DNA of 64,000 nt, taken from NCBI GenBank assembly GCA_947497585.1, contig CANMHG010000007.1, positions 62,001 through 126,000 of the forward strand. The letters run 5' to 3'. Made by a program: the position numbers and the translations under genes. The notes below the pieces were generated by a model. The model was not told the DNA's origin and searched no databases. It was given only the letters and a program-made list of their open reading frames with translations. Source of the stretch: an uncultured Bacillaceae bacterium (GTDB lineage Bacteria; Bacillota; Bacilli; Bacillales; Bacillaceae_L). Below are positions 55,173 through 64,000 of this stretch, one piece after another. Within the stretch, counting starts at the first letter, position 1. The number at the start of each line of letters is the position of its first letter.

Positions 55173-56101
55173 CGCTTTTGCAATATGCGTATAAAATCTT
55201 CTTTTTCTTGATAGGCAATATGTGCTTGTTCAATTGTACATTCTTCAAAACGAATAGTTCCACCCGGGGGCACTTGAGCAACCTTTGGAATGTCAGCAGT
55301 TATGACTGTTCCAATACGGGTATACCCCCCTGTAGTTTGTCGGTCGGCCATTAAGATAATTGGCTGACCACTACTAGGTACTTGTATGCCACCTAGGGGA
55401 ATAGCATCTGATGCAATATCTGCCTTGCTATTATGTTTTAATGGTGTATTGCTATTTAAACGGTAACCCATTCGGTCTGCTTGCATGACCTTGTAGGATT
55501 CCTTAAAAAAGTGCTCTATACTTTCATTAGAAAACTCATTTTCATGTGGTCCTAAGATAACTCGAACAGTGATGTCTTTCTTATACAGTGGCTGGGTGGA
55601 GTGTGCTAAGCCTGTCATTCTTTTCTTTACAGTAGAAGGCAACCCCATTAATTGATCACCTTCCTCAATACTTGTACCAAGGTTGGCTTTTTGATAATAT
55701 GACTTACTTCCTAACACCTCATCTACAAAAAAACCACCAGAAACAGCAAGATAAGATCTAACCCCATTTATTGGCCTTCCGAATGTAATAATATCGTCCT
55801 TGTAGACTCTAACGGATTGCCATTGAGGTAGTGGTTTATTATTAACTGTGGGACTTAAATTGGCACCACAAATCGAAATAACCACTTCATCAGCTAAAAC
55901 TTGAAGTGTTGGACCTAGCATTGAAATTTCTAGACAAACTTCATCTATCGTATTACCCACTAGCAGATTAGCTAATCGTAAGGAATCAACATCCATTGCT
56001 CCCCCCGTTACCACACCAAATTGTTGATATCCATAGCGACCTTTATCCTGAAAAGTTGTTAATAGCCCTTTTTTTAAGACCTGAAATAAAGGTAGTTGCA
56101 T
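55160..56101 (-). CDS. pxpC: 5-oxoprolinase subunit C (biotin-dependent carboxyltransferase-like)
   Basis: About 313 residues. The CT-like domain carries TFQDKGRYGYQQFGVVTGGAMD at the N-terminus and MADRQTTGGYTRIGTVI near the C-terminus, the hallmarks of PxpC/KipA. With PxpA and PxpB it makes the ATP-dependent enzyme that opens 5-oxoproline (pyroglutamate) to glutamate. I choose the ATG at 56101, with AGGTGA upstream; a GTG at 56110 overlaps the pxpA stop (GTGA). Confidence 0.9.
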   Translation of the reverse strand: MQLPLFQVLKKGLLTTFQDKGRYGYQQFGVVTGGAMDVDSLRLANLLVGNTIDEVCLEISMLGPTLQVLADEVVISICGANLSPTVNNKPLPQWQSVRVYKDDIITFGRPINGVRSYLAVSGGFFVDEVLGSKSYYQKANLGTSIEEGDQLMGLPSTVKKRMTGLAHSTQPLYKKDITVRVILGPHENEFSNESIEHFFKESYKVMQADRMGYRLNSNTPLKHNSKADIASDAIPLGGIQVPSSGQPIILMADRQTTGGYTRIGTVITADIPKVAQVPPGGTIRFEECTIEQAHIAYQEKEDFIRILQKRRRD

Positions 56102-56106
56102 TATAA

Positions 56107-56868
56107 TCACCTAATTGGACGTACCGAAACGCCTTTTTTTGTTAGATTTTCACGCAATGCTTTTGCAAAAAGTAGAGCATGCTCATTATCTCCATGAACA
56201 CATACAGATTCAGCCACTATTGGAATGGACTGTCCATCAACAGAAGTAACAGTACTTGTTTCAATCATTTGGATCACCTGTGATAACGCTAGTTCAGTTT
56301 CTGAAATAATGGCATTTTCACCGCTTGTTCTTGAAGTTAGTGAGCCGTCATTTTGATAGGTTCGATCTGCAAAAACCTCTGAAACAGTTTGAAGTCCGAC
56401 CTCTTTCCCTGCACTGATAAGTTCACTTCCAGACAAACCATATAACAGTAAATCAGAGTCAAAGAGCACAACAGCCTTCGCGATTGCTTTTGCAATATAA
56501 GGATCCTTTGCTGCCAAGTTATATAAAGCTCCATGGGGCTTTACATGACTAAGCTTCACCTCATGAGCTTTACAGAAGGCTGAGAGTGCACCAATTTGAT
56601 ACAACACCATTTCGGTAATTTCCAAAGGAGTGTGTGGGATTTCTCTTCGGCCAAAACCCAGAATATCATTAAATCCGGGATGAGCCCCAATTGCCACACC
56701 TTTTTCTTTCGCTAACAATACCGTTTTATACATAACATGAGCATCACCTGCATGGAAGCCGCAAGCAATATTCGCACTAGTAACCTCACTTAATATGAGT
56801 TCATCGTTGCCTAGCTTATATGTACCGAAGCTTTCACCTAAATCACAATTTAGATCGATCTTCTTCAT
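56107..56868 (-). CDS. pxpA: 5-oxoprolinase subunit A (LamB/YcsF family)
   Basis: A 253-residue LamB/YcsF protein. It opens [20 protein letters not shown] and has the conserved [26 protein letters not shown] and [10 protein letters not shown] segments with the probable metal-binding His residues. Second gene of pxpBAC: it overlaps the end of pxpB by 26 bases and the start of pxpC closely, so the three are translated together. Confidence 0.92.
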   Translation of the reverse strand: MKKIDLNCDLGESFGTYKLGNDELILSEVTSANIACGFHAGDAHVMYKTVLLAKEKGVAIGAHPGFNDILGFGRREIPHTPLEITEMVLYQIGALSAFCKAHEVKLSHVKPHGALYNLAAKDPYIAKAIAKAVVLFDSDLLLYGLSGSELISAGKEVGLQTVSEVFADRTYQNDGSLTSRTSGENAIISETELALSQVIQMIETSTVTSVDGQSIPIVAESVCVHGDNEHALLFAKALRENLTKKGVSVRPIR

Positions 56869-57592
56869 TTTGAATCACTTCCCGTTTAACAACATATTTA
56901 TTTTCTTTAACTGCTTGGGTTATTTCTTTGTATTCGGTTTCAGATATGGAAACAAAGCGAATATAATCACCAGCCTTTATTAAAAAAGGACTTGGAGACG
57001 CTGGATTAAACAATGTTAGGGGTGTTTGCCCAATGAGATTCCACCCACCTGGGGATTCAATCGGATACACACCTGTTTGATCTCCACCAATTCCAACAGA
57101 ACCTCTTGGCACTTTTAGACGAGGGTCAGCCAGCCTTGGGGTATGCAACTTCTGCGATAATCCCTTTAAGTATGGAAACCCAGGTAAAAAACCAATCATG
57201 TATACGAGATATTCTTTGGAACAATGGAGAGAGACTACCTCTTCCACTGTTAAGTTATTATGCGTGGCCACCTGAAGTAAGTCCTCGCCAAAACGGCCCC
57301 CATAGCAAACAGGAATGGTGACAACCTCTTTTTGATAGACACCGTTTTCAGTAGCAGGAGCACTACAAGTACTATATAGTTTTTCTACTAAAGCAGTGTA
57401 TGATATCTTCATAGGTTCGTAATAAACGGTCAAGGTCTCAAAAGCTGGAACAAGCTCAATTAACCCTTCTATATTCTCACTTTGAATGGCTTTAGCAATA
57501 TGTTGTATATGTCTATTTAATTTTTCTGAGATTGGGGAGATAAATAAAATTTGAATGGCCTTATCCCCTAATGGGCGAATTGAAAATTCCAA
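56843..57592 (-). CDS. pxpB: 5-oxoprolinase subunit B (KipI-like)
   Basis: A 249-residue KipI/PxpB protein. LEXXF-type family landmarks are [40 protein letters not shown] and [12 protein letters not shown]. KipI inhibits sporulation kinase KinA in B. subtilis, but with pxpA and pxpC beside it the oxoprolinase role is favoured. TTG start with GGTGAT upstream; first gene of the operon. Confidence 0.9.
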   Translation of the reverse strand: MEFSIRPLGDKAIQILFISPISEKLNRHIQHIAKAIQSENIEGLIELVPAFETLTVYYEPMKISYTALVEKLYSTCSAPATENGVYQKEVVTIPVCYGGRFGEDLLQVATHNNLTVEEVVSLHCSKEYLVYMIGFLPGFPYLKGLSQKLHTPRLADPRLKVPRGSVGIGGDQTGVYPIESPGGWNLIGQTPLTLFNPASPSPFLIKAGDYIRFVSISETEYKEITQAVKENKYVVKREVIQNEEDRSKL

Positions 57593-57711
57593 TGTGCATC
57601 ACCAGCCAATTAATATTCTGATAATTAAACTATACCATATCTTAGTTTGAATTTTGGAATGACTCGTTTATTATATAACTAGAGTTCTTTTAAAAAAGGA
57701 GACGAACGACC

Positions 57712-58083
57712 ATGAAATTATTTATTTTATTAGGTGCTATTAATGCATTTCTTGCTGTTGCTTTGGGAGCATTTGGAGCACATGGTTTAGAGGGGAAAAT
57801 CTCAGAAAAGTATTTAAAGACCTGGAATACAGGTGTAACTTATCAAATGTTTCATGCAACTGGACTATTTATTGTTGGAATATTATTAGCGAAAGCACCT
57901 AACACAGGTATGCTAAATACAGCAGGATGGTTGATGCTCATCGGAATTATTCTGTTTTCAGGAAGTTTGTATGTACTAAGTACTACCGGAATAAAAGTAC
58001 TTGGAGCAATAACGCCACTAGGCGGCTTGGCATTTTTAGCTGCTTGGTTGCTAGTTGGAATTGTTGCAATTAGACATCTATAA
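57712..58083 (+). CDS. DUF423 membrane protein (YwdK-like)
   Basis: A 123-residue, four-TM protein. The motif GAFGAHGLEGKISEKYLKTWNTGVTYQMFHATGLF is characteristic of DUF423, with conserved His in AHG and FHA. Function is not established. AAAAAAGGAG lies upstream of the ATG; a terminator follows. Position beside gerQ matches ywdK in B. subtilis. Confidence 0.82.
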   Translation: MKLFILLGAINAFLAVALGAFGAHGLEGKISEKYLKTWNTGVTYQMFHATGLFIVGILLAKAPNTGMLNTAGWLMLIGIILFSGSLYVLSTTGIKVLGAITPLGGLAFLAAWLLVGIVAIRHL

Positions 58084-58088
58084 AAGAA

Positions 58089-58121
58089 AAGGAGAGTGCC
58101 CTAACTGGACATTCTCCTTTA
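58089..58121. terminator. Terminator between ywdK-like and gerQ
   Basis: AAGGAGAGTG pairs with CATTCTCCTT (one G-T pair) across a short loop, with T-rich flanks. Confidence 0.7.
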
Positions 58122-58125
58122 TCGT

Positions 58126-58596
58126 TTATCTAGGTGGATACGTAGTTGCCCCAGGAACACCAAATGGATAGTCGTACTCTAACTCTTCATCAAACGTTAC
58201 ATACTCTAAATACACCATTAATAATAAATATCTCATACCTGTTTGAGGATCACTTAAAATAATGTGATCACGTCCAGCAGCTTCAACAATACCTACAAAC
58301 GATTCGCGGCTGCCGTTAAAGTTCATATAGACAGTTGCTAGTTTCCCTTTATTTAGGCGAAGAATATTTTCAATATAAGACTGCTCTAGTGGAAGCATCC
58401 CTGGTGCATCTGCTCCTAATGTAGGTTGAACACCTGGTGCTCCTGGAGTGACTAGACCAGGTACCTGTTGTTGAAACGGGTAACCAAATTGTTGTTGCGT
58501 TGGCGCATAACCTTGGTATGGATTATAAGCTTGTTGACCATACCCATAACCAGCATATGGATTAGTCATTCCATCATATGGATTGTTTTGACTCAT
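58126..58596 (-). CDS. gerQ: Spore coat protein GerQ
   Basis: A 156-residue coat protein. The first ~60 residues are rich in Gln, Tyr, Pro and Gly (YGYGQQAYNPYQGYAPTQQQ), the part crosslinked by transglutaminase Tgl in B. subtilis; the conserved domain from about 68 has EQSYIENILRLNKGKLATVY and GRDHIILSDPQTGMRYLL. GerQ is needed for CwlJ to sit in the coat, and here cwlJ is just upstream on the same strand (66 bp). AGGAGGT lies 7-8 bases before the ATG. Confidence 0.93.
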   Translation of the reverse strand: MSQNNPYDGMTNPYAGYGYGQQAYNPYQGYAPTQQQFGYPFQQQVPGLVTPGAPGVQPTLGADAPGMLPLEQSYIENILRLNKGKLATVYMNFNGSRESFVGIVEAAGRDHIILSDPQTGMRYLLLMVYLEYVTFDEELEYDYPFGVPGATTYPPR

Positions 58597-58662
58597 TAAA
58601 AAAACCTCCTCAAAAAAGTAAGTATAGTTTTTGACTATCAGATAGCGTGTGTAAATCTCTCT

Positions 58663-59094
58663 CTAAAATGTTGAATAGACCTGTGGGCAATCTTCGGAAG
58701 TTGGCTTATAGAAGCAATGTGCTTTATAGCGGCCGGAGTTCCATTGATTAAACCACTGTGCTGGACATTCCGCAGCAGGCCTAAAAAACCATAGTGAAAA
58801 TTCAGCAGGGTGAAAACGCTCCCCCTTTAGAACTCTTCGTGCTAGCTCAATATCTTGAGGTCTAGCTGCTTGATAAAAATAGCCTTTCTGTGTTGCTTCA
58901 AAGCCACCTGGACTCTGATAAACCATTTGGCGGATATTCGTAACTTTCTTGAAATCAATACAAGCTGACCTTGCTCGGTTAACCCCGGTATTCCCAACCA
59001 TTAGCATACCTAACTGTCCATCACCCTCAGCTTCAGCTCGCATTAGTCTTGCTAAAAGCTTTACATCTTCCTCTGTATGTGCGACAACTGCCAT
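58663..59094 (-). CDS. cwlJ: Spore cortex-lytic hydrolase CwlJ
   Basis: A 143-residue SleB/CwlJ-family (hydrolase_2) enzyme. RAEAEGDGQLGMLMVGNTGVNRA has the catalytic Glu21 region; SPGGFEATQKGYFYQAA is the second conserved block. It digests spore-cortex peptidoglycan in Ca-dipicolinate-triggered germination. No signal peptide, as expected for a coat-targeted CwlJ. ATG start with GAGGTGAG upstream. Linked to gerQ, whose product it needs for localisation. The 234-bp upstream gap lacks a convincing sigma-E box. Confidence 0.92.
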   Translation of the reverse strand: MAVVAHTEEDVKLLARLMRAEAEGDGQLGMLMVGNTGVNRARSACIDFKKVTNIRQMVYQSPGGFEATQKGYFYQAARPQDIELARRVLKGERFHPAEFSLWFFRPAAECPAQWFNQWNSGRYKAHCFYKPTSEDCPQVYSTF

Positions 59095-59290
59095 TTTCTC
59101 ACCTCACTTAACAAGGAGCTTTGATTCTTTACCGACAACGATAGGCAAATAAATCAATAGTACTCTTTTTGCTCTTTATAACTTATTGAAGGAGTCGAAA
59201 ATGGGTTCCAACAAATTTGATAAAGTACGAAAAATACCCATTCCCTAAACCGTATGTAAAAAATTCTGTTGATATGACATTTTTCTAATC

Positions 59291-59320
59291 AAAAAAAAGA
59301 CAGCCACATGGGCTGCCTTT
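59291..59320. terminator. Terminator after hemQ
   Basis: On the minus strand AAAGGCAGCC pairs with GGCTGTCTTT around CATGT, followed by a run of T; A-rich on the plus strand. Confidence 0.8.
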
Positions 59321-59328
59321 GGTATTTA

Positions 59329-60072
59329 TTATACGTGTAAGAACTTTGAAATCTTATCTTCTTCTAGTAAATTACCAACGAAAAATGCTCCAAATTCACC
59401 AAAGCGGGCACTTACTTCGTCGAAACGCATTTCATATACTAACTTTTTAAATTGTAGAACATCATCTGAGAATAATGTAACGCCCCACTCGTAATCATCA
59501 AATCCAACAGATCCTGTGATTACTTGTTTAACTTTACCAGCATATTGACGACCAATCATTCCATGACTTCTCATCATGCCACGGCGATCTTCCATCGGAA
59601 GCATGTACCAGTTATCATTGCCTTGGCGACGCTTGTCCATTGGATAGAAGCAAACATACTTAGCTTTCGGTAAAATTGGATATAAACGCGCTAAAACTTG
59701 TGGGTTTTGATATGGATCTTCACCAGCTGGTAAATAGTTACTTAACTCAACAACTGATACATAAGAATGTACAGGAATTGTGAATTCAGCAAGCTTAGAC
59801 TTGTTAAATTCATTTTCAATTTCATTTAACTCTTCCATGGTAGGGCGAAGAATCATCATCATAAAGTCAGCTTTTTGCCCGACAATTGAGTAAAGAGCAT
59901 GACTGCCTTGCTCATTCTTTTGAGTTACATTCCACTTTTCTAACATTCCTAAGTATTCATGAATTGCGGCTTGGCGCTCATCGCTTGATACGCTCTTCCA
60001 TAAAGTCCAATCCATCGTACGGAAATCATGTAAACTATACCAACCATCTAACGTTTGAGCTGCTTCACTCAT
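59329..60072 (-). CDS. hemQ: Coproheme decarboxylase HemQ
   Basis: A 247-residue chlorite-dismutase-fold enzyme for the last step of the coproporphyrin-dependent heme pathway of Gram-positives (coproheme to heme b). The proximal His170 lies in [14 protein letters not shown] and the catalytic Tyr143 in CFYPMDKRR. Dismutase Arg is not in its place, as expected for HemQ. ATG start. Divergent from pta, as in B. subtilis (ywfI/pta). Confidence 0.93.
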   Translation of the reverse strand: MSEAAQTLDGWYSLHDFRTMDWTLWKSVSSDERQAAIHEYLGMLEKWNVTQKNEQGSHALYSIVGQKADFMMMILRPTMEELNEIENEFNKSKLAEFTIPVHSYVSVVELSNYLPAGEDPYQNPQVLARLYPILPKAKYVCFYPMDKRRQGNDNWYMLPMEDRRGMMRSHGMIGRQYAGKVKQVITGSVGFDDYEWGVTLFSDDVLQFKKLVYEMRFDEVSARFGEFGAFFVGNLLEEDKISKFLHV

Positions 60073-60336
60073 GTATAATCACTCCTATTTTTTAACATAT
60101 ATATTTACTATGTATCCACAATTACTATAACATAGTTTTTCCTATAGCCAAGTGACTAAACCTTGAACATTCATTAAATTCATGTTTCATGGTTAAAATC
60201 ATCTAAAAAGGGAACGATTGAAGTGTAAGTAATGCACAAGTTTCAATAATTTGTAACAGGATTTTGTTCATTTTTAACTAAAAAAGCTTTATTCTAATGA
60301 CGGTACATAATGGATTATTGTGGGAGGGTTCCTAAA

Positions 60337-61308
60337 ATGAGTGACTTATTCTCAAGTTTAAAACAGAAAGTAACAGGTAATAACATAAAAGTCGTTTTTC
60401 CAGAAGGATTGGATGAACGAATTCTATCAGCAGTTGGACGTTTAGCAAGTGAGCAAGTAATTATTCCGATCGTAATCGGCAATCGAGCAGATGTTGAAGC
60501 TAAAGCAAAGGAATTAAATGTATCATTAGAAAATGTTGAAATCTATGATCCTAATAATTATCCTGAAATCGACCAGCTCGTATCAGCATTTATTGAGCGC
60601 CGTAATGGTAAGGCATCAGAAGAGGATGCCCGAAGAATTCTATTAGACGAAAATTACTTCGGTACAATGCTCGTTTATGTTGGAAAAGCTCAAGGGTTAG
60701 TTAGTGGAGCAGCTCACTCAACAGCCGATACGGTAAGACCAGCACTCCAAATTATTAAAACAAAACAAGGTGTGAAAAAGACATCCGGAGTTTTCATCAT
60801 GGTGCGGGAAGATGAAAAATATGTTTTTGCAGATTGTGCTATTAACATTGCTCCAGATAGTCAAGATTTAGCCGAAATTGCAGTGGAAAGTGCTCGAACT
60901 GCTAAAATGTTTGATATTGATCCTAAAGTAGCGATGTTGAGTTTCTCAACAAAGGGCTCAGCTAAGTCTTCTGAAACAGAGAAGGTAGTGGAAGCTGTAA
61001 GAATTGCAAAAGAACTTGACCCAAATCTTACGCTAGATGGAGAATTTCAATTTGATGCAGCTTTTGTCCCTTCCGTTGCGAAAAAGAAAGCTCCAGATTC
61101 AGAAATCCAGGGAGATGCCAATGTCTTTATTTTCCCTAGTCTTGAAGCGGGTAATATCGGCTATAAAATTGCACAACGTCTAGGAAACTTTGAGGCAGTT
61201 GGCCCAATTTTACAAGGCTTAAATCAACCTGTAAACGATTTGTCCCGTGGATGTAACGCAGAAGATGTATACAAACTGGCATTGATTACTGCAAGTCAAT
61301 CACTATAA
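60337..61308 (+). CDS. pta: Phosphate acetyltransferase
   Basis: A 323-residue enzyme making acetyl phosphate from acetyl-CoA, for acetate overflow and fermentation. Family signatures SGAAHSTADTVRPALQIIKT, MLSFSTKGSAKS and DGEFQFDAAFVP, plus the C-terminal FPSLEAGNIGYKIAQRLG, are all present. ATG 60337 has GGGAGGG 9 bases upstream; a GTG-less longer frame from 60310 lacks one. A terminator and then lipL follow. Confidence 0.95.
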   Translation: MSDLFSSLKQKVTGNNIKVVFPEGLDERILSAVGRLASEQVIIPIVIGNRADVEAKAKELNVSLENVEIYDPNNYPEIDQLVSAFIERRNGKASEEDARRILLDENYFGTMLVYVGKAQGLVSGAAHSTADTVRPALQIIKTKQGVKKTSGVFIMVREDEKYVFADCAINIAPDSQDLAEIAVESARTAKMFDIDPKVAMLSFSTKGSAKSSETEKVVEAVRIAKELDPNLTLDGEFQFDAAFVPSVAKKKAPDSEIQGDANVFIFPSLEAGNIGYKIAQRLGNFEAVGPILQGLNQPVNDLSRGCNAEDVYKLALITASQSL

Positions 61309-61317
61309 ACATATTGT

Positions 61318-61346
61318 AAAGGTGGCTCGTTGGAGTTGCCTTTTTT
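61318..61346 (+). terminator. Terminator after pta
   Basis: AAAGGTGGCT pairs with AGTTGCCTTT using three G-T pairs, around CGTTGG, followed by TTTTTT. Confidence 0.7.
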
Positions 61347-61420
61347 AGGTGTTTTGAGCAATGCTTCTTGCCTATGGTATAATAACAGGAATTTATACGA
61401 ACTTTTAGGAGAAGTTGAAC

Positions 61421-62257
61421 ATGAGTAATATACATTCACTCTTAACACAACCAGAATGGAGAATCATTGACCATTCTAGCAGAGGGCCTCACTTTGATGC
61501 ACTTCAGTCATTTGCGTTTGATGACACATTATGCGCATCTGTTGGAAGTGGAGAGTCAGAATCGATCGCACGCGCTTGGGTTCATCACAATACAATTGTG
61601 CTGGGTATACAAGATACAAAACTACCTTTTTTAACGGATGGCATTCGCTACCTAGAAGATAATGGCTACCGAGTGATTGTCCGAAATTCCGGGGGACTAG
61701 CTGTAGTTTTAGATGAGGGTGTTTTAAATCTATCTCTTATTTTTAAAGATACAGAAAAAGGAATTGATATTAATAGAGGGTACGATGCAATGTGGGAGTT
61801 AACTAGGAAGATGCTAGGAAACTATGCTAAGGAGATAGAAGCTCGCGAGATTATTGGCTCATATTGCCCAGGGAGTTATGATTTAAGTATAGGTGGTAAA
61901 AAGTTTGCTGGCATTTCACAGCGCAGATTACGAGGTGGAGTAGCTGTACAAATCTATCTTTGCATTACCGGCAGTGGAGGGAAGCGAGCGGAGTTAATAA
62001 AAGACTTCTATCAGCTTTCCTTAAAGGGAGAACAGACAAAACTTGTGTTTCCTGAAATTGTTCCGGATACAATGGCGTCACTTTCAGAGTTGCTAGAGAC
62101 AGATTTGAGCGTGCAAGATGTTATGTTCTATTTTTTACAAACTTTGAAAGAAGAAAGTGGAAGAATCTTTGGTTCGGAGCTTAATGAGGACGAAATGGAG
62201 CTTTTTAGGTACAATTACCAGCGGATTTTAGAGCGGAATGAGAAAGTACTGGGCTAA
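61421..62257 (+). CDS. lipL: Octanoyl-[GcvH]:protein N-octanoyltransferase
   Basis: A 278-residue biotin/lipoate-protein-ligase-fold enzyme that transfers octanoyl groups from GcvH to E2 subunits in the Gram-positive lipoate pathway. [21 protein letters not shown] is the substrate-loop motif; Cys149 in [14 protein letters not shown] is the expected acyl-thioester nucleophile; [12 protein letters not shown] contains the conserved Lys. Start ATG 61421 with AGGAG 9 bases upstream; TTG 61415 is too close to it. Gene order pta-lipL matches ywfL in B. subtilis. Confidence 0.92.
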   Translation: MSNIHSLLTQPEWRIIDHSSRGPHFDALQSFAFDDTLCASVGSGESESIARAWVHHNTIVLGIQDTKLPFLTDGIRYLEDNGYRVIVRNSGGLAVVLDEGVLNLSLIFKDTEKGIDINRGYDAMWELTRKMLGNYAKEIEAREIIGSYCPGSYDLSIGGKKFAGISQRRLRGGVAVQIYLCITGSGGKRAELIKDFYQLSLKGEQTKLVFPEIVPDTMASLSELLETDLSVQDVMFYFLQTLKEESGRIFGSELNEDEMELFRYNYQRILERNEKVLG

Positions 62258-62266
62258 ATGAGGGAA

Positions 62267-62380
62267 ATTCGTTTAATGCTATCACTTATTCGCGTTAAAG
62301 GAGTTTTATTCGCTTAAGTCACTATTATTCTCGCGTAAATAAGAAGTTATGAGCGTTATCCTAGGACATATTCGCTTTTC
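62267..62380. repeat. Short ATTCGC-type repeats with about 21-bp spacing
   Basis: ATTCGTTTAA, ATTCGCGTTAAA, ATTCGCTTAAG, ATTCTCGCGTAAA and ATTCGCTTTT start at 62267, 62288, 62308, 62327 and 62370, steps of 21, 20, 19 and about twice 21. It lies between lipL and the rsfA terminator and is weaker than the 52-bp arrays. Confidence 0.5.
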
Positions 62381-62392
62381 TAATCGACTAAC

Positions 62393-62432
62393 AAAAAAAC
62401 GCCTAGGAAGACTTAACAATCTTCCTAAGCGC
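62393..62432. terminator. Terminator after rsfA
   Basis: On the minus strand CGCTTAGGAAGA pairs with TCTTCCTAGGCG (one mismatch) around an 8-nt loop and is followed by TTTTTTT. It would also catch transcription from lipL. Confidence 0.8.
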
Positions 62433-62440
62433 TAATTCCT

Positions 62441-63145
62441 TTATTCAGCTACCTTCTCCAAGTTCCCGTTACGGTCCATCTTAAACTTAGTTGCAGGACG
62501 CTCTTCTTCATCAAATAAGACGAGCTTTCTTGCACGGTTCATGATCTTCATCAGTGTTTCATAATCATCTTGAATTGAAATAGCACTCTGTTCAAGCTTG
62601 GCTACTTGCTGTGTAAGTTCCTCGTTTTGTCTTAACAACTCATTATGTTCTCTCTTTAATCTCTCATTCTCTCTACTTAAAGCATCAACAGATACGTCTC
62701 TACCTTTTATTGATTGCAAGAAAGAGATAACACTATCAATTGATAAAGAGTTAGAAGTTTGTTGTCTTACAGGCTCTCTCTTAGTATATGTTTCAACAGG
62801 TGCTGCTTCTACGTGTGTATTCATTTCAGTTCCAAATTCAGTACTATACTCTTCAATAGAAGGTGTAGGTGGTGTATATAATAGATTCTTTTTAACAGGC
62901 TGCTGTTGTCCTAATGCACGTTGACGTTGTTTGCGTTGTTTTTTTGCTAGAGCCAAAGCTTTCTCATAATCATGTCTTACAACTGCATTCCAACGGAAAC
63001 CACATGCTGCTGACGTACGATTAAGTCGATCTCCTACCTCTTCAAACGCATTTAACTGTGTACTACCTTCACGTACATGTCTAAGAACGGTTTCTGCTAA
63101 CAACAAATCATTTTCCTCTGTCCAGGCATCTTGTCTTTCTTTCAT
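62441..63145 (-). CDS. rsfA: Prespore-specific regulator RsfA (Myb-like)
   Basis: A 234-residue RsfA-family regulator. Residues 1-55 have a Myb/SANT-like DNA-binding fold ([33 protein letters not shown]); a basic [15 protein letters not shown] stretch follows, and residues about 155-210 are a coiled coil ([30 protein letters not shown]). RsfA tunes the sigma-F regulon in the forespore. ATG 63145 follows GGGAG; a longer frame is open upstream. A good sigma-F promoter is present. Confidence 0.9.
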   Translation of the reverse strand: MKERQDAWTEENDLLLAETVLRHVREGSTQLNAFEEVGDRLNRTSAACGFRWNAVVRHDYEKALALAKKQRKQRQRALGQQQPVKKNLLYTPPTPSIEEYSTEFGTEMNTHVEAAPVETYTKREPVRQQTSNSLSIDSVISFLQSIKGRDVSVDALSRENERLKREHNELLRQNEELTQQVAKLEQSAISIQDDYETLMKIMNRARKLVLFDEEERPATKFKMDRNGNLEKVAE

Positions 63146-63211
63146 TATACTCAACTCCCAATATATATATATGATTAGCAAGATTGTTTGTAATCATTGC
63201 TCTGTTAACTA

Positions 63212-63241
63212 CATCATTTCCAATAGAAACAATGTTTATAC
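63212..63241 (-). promoter_or_regulatory. Candidate sigma-F promoter of rsfA
   Basis: On the minus strand GTATA (63241-63237), 15 bp, GGAAATGATG (63221-63212), matching the sigma-F pattern GYWTA-N15-GGNNANANT at nearly every fixed position. It lies about 67 bp before the start, and rsfA is known to be sigma-F-dependent. The 350-bp gap to the next gene holds no other convincing feature. Confidence 0.72.
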
Positions 63242-63491
63242 CAAAAATCTTAAAAGGATAATAGATTTTATTCACATCCGGCGGCGGAAGTGTCTCGCTC
63301 AGTGGCACTGTAGCTGGACGAGAACTACACTATGAACTTGTTAACTTATATAAAATCCCACACAGTCTATTTCTGGAAATAGTCAGGACTACTTGCAAAG
63401 GCTGTCGATAAAATGTAAAATACCCCTTAGCAATGTATATATTTCGAGCGTCTACCACTTGGTGGTGTTAAGCATAGAAAGGATTTGTATT

Positions 63492-63722
63492 TTGATGGCC
63501 AATGAATTTCGTATTTGTGACGATTGTCAGGCTACTAACGTAAAAACGTTGCTTCCTCGTCTGAAAAAAATAGACCCAGATGCCAAAGTTGACATCGGTT
63601 GTCAATCTTATTGTGGCCCTGGTCGGAAAAAATCGTTTGCGTTTGTGAACAATCGCCCACTATCAGCACCGAACGAAGATGAGCTGATAGATAAAGTAGA
63701 AAAGAAGTTAAACAAGAGTTAA
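63492..63722 (+). CDS. YuzB-like DUF1450 protein
   Basis: A 76-residue DUF1450-family protein. [12 protein letters not shown] and [20 protein letters not shown] carry the conserved cysteines (thioredoxin-like fold, redox or metal role unproven). Either TTG 63492 or ATG 63495 is the start, AAAGGA being 8-11 bases upstream. A hairpin terminator follows, so it is not co-transcribed with ywfO. Confidence 0.82.
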   Translation: MMANEFRICDDCQATNVKTLLPRLKKIDPDAKVDIGCQSYCGPGRKKSFAFVNNRPLSAPNEDELIDKVEKKLNKS

Positions 63723-63723
63723 A

Positions 63724-63757
63724 AAATCGCCTTTCAACACTACAAAGGTGATTTTTT
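63724..63757 (+). terminator. Terminator after the DUF1450 gene
   Basis: AAATCGCCTTT pairs with AAAGGTGATTT (one G-T pair) around a 9-nt loop, followed by T-rich sequence. Confidence 0.75.
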
Positions 63758-63910
63758 ATTTCTTTTTTGGAAATAAAAATCTTTGTAGAAAATTGTTCAA
63801 AAATGGGTTTTTTTGACTAAGATTAAACTATATAATAGAAAACAAGTCATAGATGAGACCTGAACTAATGAAGTATTTTAGAAAAGAGCTTAGATGGAAG
63901 AGGTAATAAC

Positions 63911-64000
63911 ATGACAAATGCCAATGGGAAATTGACCGAAGAAAAGGTCTTTAAAGACCCAGTACATCGCTATATTCATGTAAGAGATCGCCTGATTTGG
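63911..64000 (+). CDS. ywfO: HD-superfamily phosphohydrolase YwfO (5' part, cut by window end)
   Basis: Thirty codons are seen, starting MTNANGKLTEEKVFKDPVHR and ending VRDRLIW. The VFKDPVHRYIHVRDRLIW segment is the conserved N-terminus of the YwfO/HD-hydrolase family. Gene order (rsfA, then ywfO) also fits. GGAAGAGG is upstream of the ATG. In Enterococcus and Bacillus relatives the enzyme is a dNTP triphosphohydrolase-like HD protein. Confidence 0.78.
   Translation, partial: MTNANGKLTEEKVFKDPVHRYIHVRDRLIW

Noticed and set aside
63146..63308. Minus-strand ORF starting GTG at 63308 and running into rsfA
   Set aside because: It has no ribosome site and covers the sigma-F promoter of rsfA.

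Overview
The window looks like chromosomal DNA of an endospore-forming, low-GC Bacillaceae bacterium. AGGAGG-type ribosome sites, frequent TTG/GTG starts, an alpha/beta SASP gene, cwlJ, gerQ, rsfA, hemQ, lipL and hup all point that way. The right end (DUF5327/ywdI-like, DUF423/ywdK-like, gerQ, hemQ, pta, lipL, rsfA, ywfO) resembles the ywd-ywf neighbourhood of Bacillus subtilis as I know it. pflBA, L-ldh and pta together suggest a facultative anaerobe with mixed-acid fermentation. I cannot fix the genus. No rRNA, tRNA, CRISPR array, transposase or prophage was seen.

Layout. 1-8.5 kb: tail of a radical SAM/SPASM protein, a PLP aminotransferase, an FAD oxidoreductase, a DUF3298 protein, a 52-bp tandem repeat array, two overlapping tiny ORFs, a DedA protein, a DUF2254 membrane protein, a luciferase-like flavoenzyme and a secreted Trp/Asp/Lys-rich protein. 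8.7-18 kb: L-lactate dehydrogenase; an alpha/beta hydrolase plus an orphan SUKH protein lying between inverted copies of a ~55-bp element; two MFS transporters; a GAF-GGDEF cyclase with a small membrane protein; a TraB-family protein. 18-24 kb: an M20 dipeptidase, a succinate-semialdehyde dehydrogenase and an iron alcohol dehydrogenase (a plausible 4-hydroxybutyrate-to-succinate module), then an ABC exporter. 24.2-24.8 kb: a second 52-bp array. 25-32 kb: DinB protein, PhoD-like phosphatase, split ThrE exporter, an MBL hydrolase/TetR operon with a clear operator set, and a GH13 alpha-glucosidase with a catabolite-control (cre) site. 32-40 kb: DAO-Rieske oxidoreductase, a lipoprotein with a Fur-box-like site followed by a GGDEF/HD-GYP protein, a DEAD-box helicase and topoisomerase III. 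40-54 kb: GC-rich intergenic repeats, DinB and GNAT proteins, a BCCT transporter, SASP, HU, pflA/pflB, an M3 peptidase, a GNAT/3-hydroxyacyl-CoA dehydrogenase pair and an erythromycin-esterase-like protein. 54-64 kb: small conserved proteins, the pxpBAC 5-oxoprolinase operon, ywdK-like, gerQ/cwlJ, hemQ, pta, lipL, rsfA, a DUF1450 protein and the start of ywfO.

Most genes are ordinary. The most unusual signal is in the non-coding DNA. Two long tandem arrays, unrelated in sequence, share an exact 52-bp period, about ten units, and inverted-repeat arms in every unit. Shorter or more decayed arrays, long perfect palindromes and a three-copy GC-rich element add to this. No new protein system is firmly evident. 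The best protein-level leads are the flanked hydrolase/SUKH cassette, the iron-regulated lipoprotein with a c-di-GMP enzyme, and the Trp/Asp/Lys-rich secreted protein.
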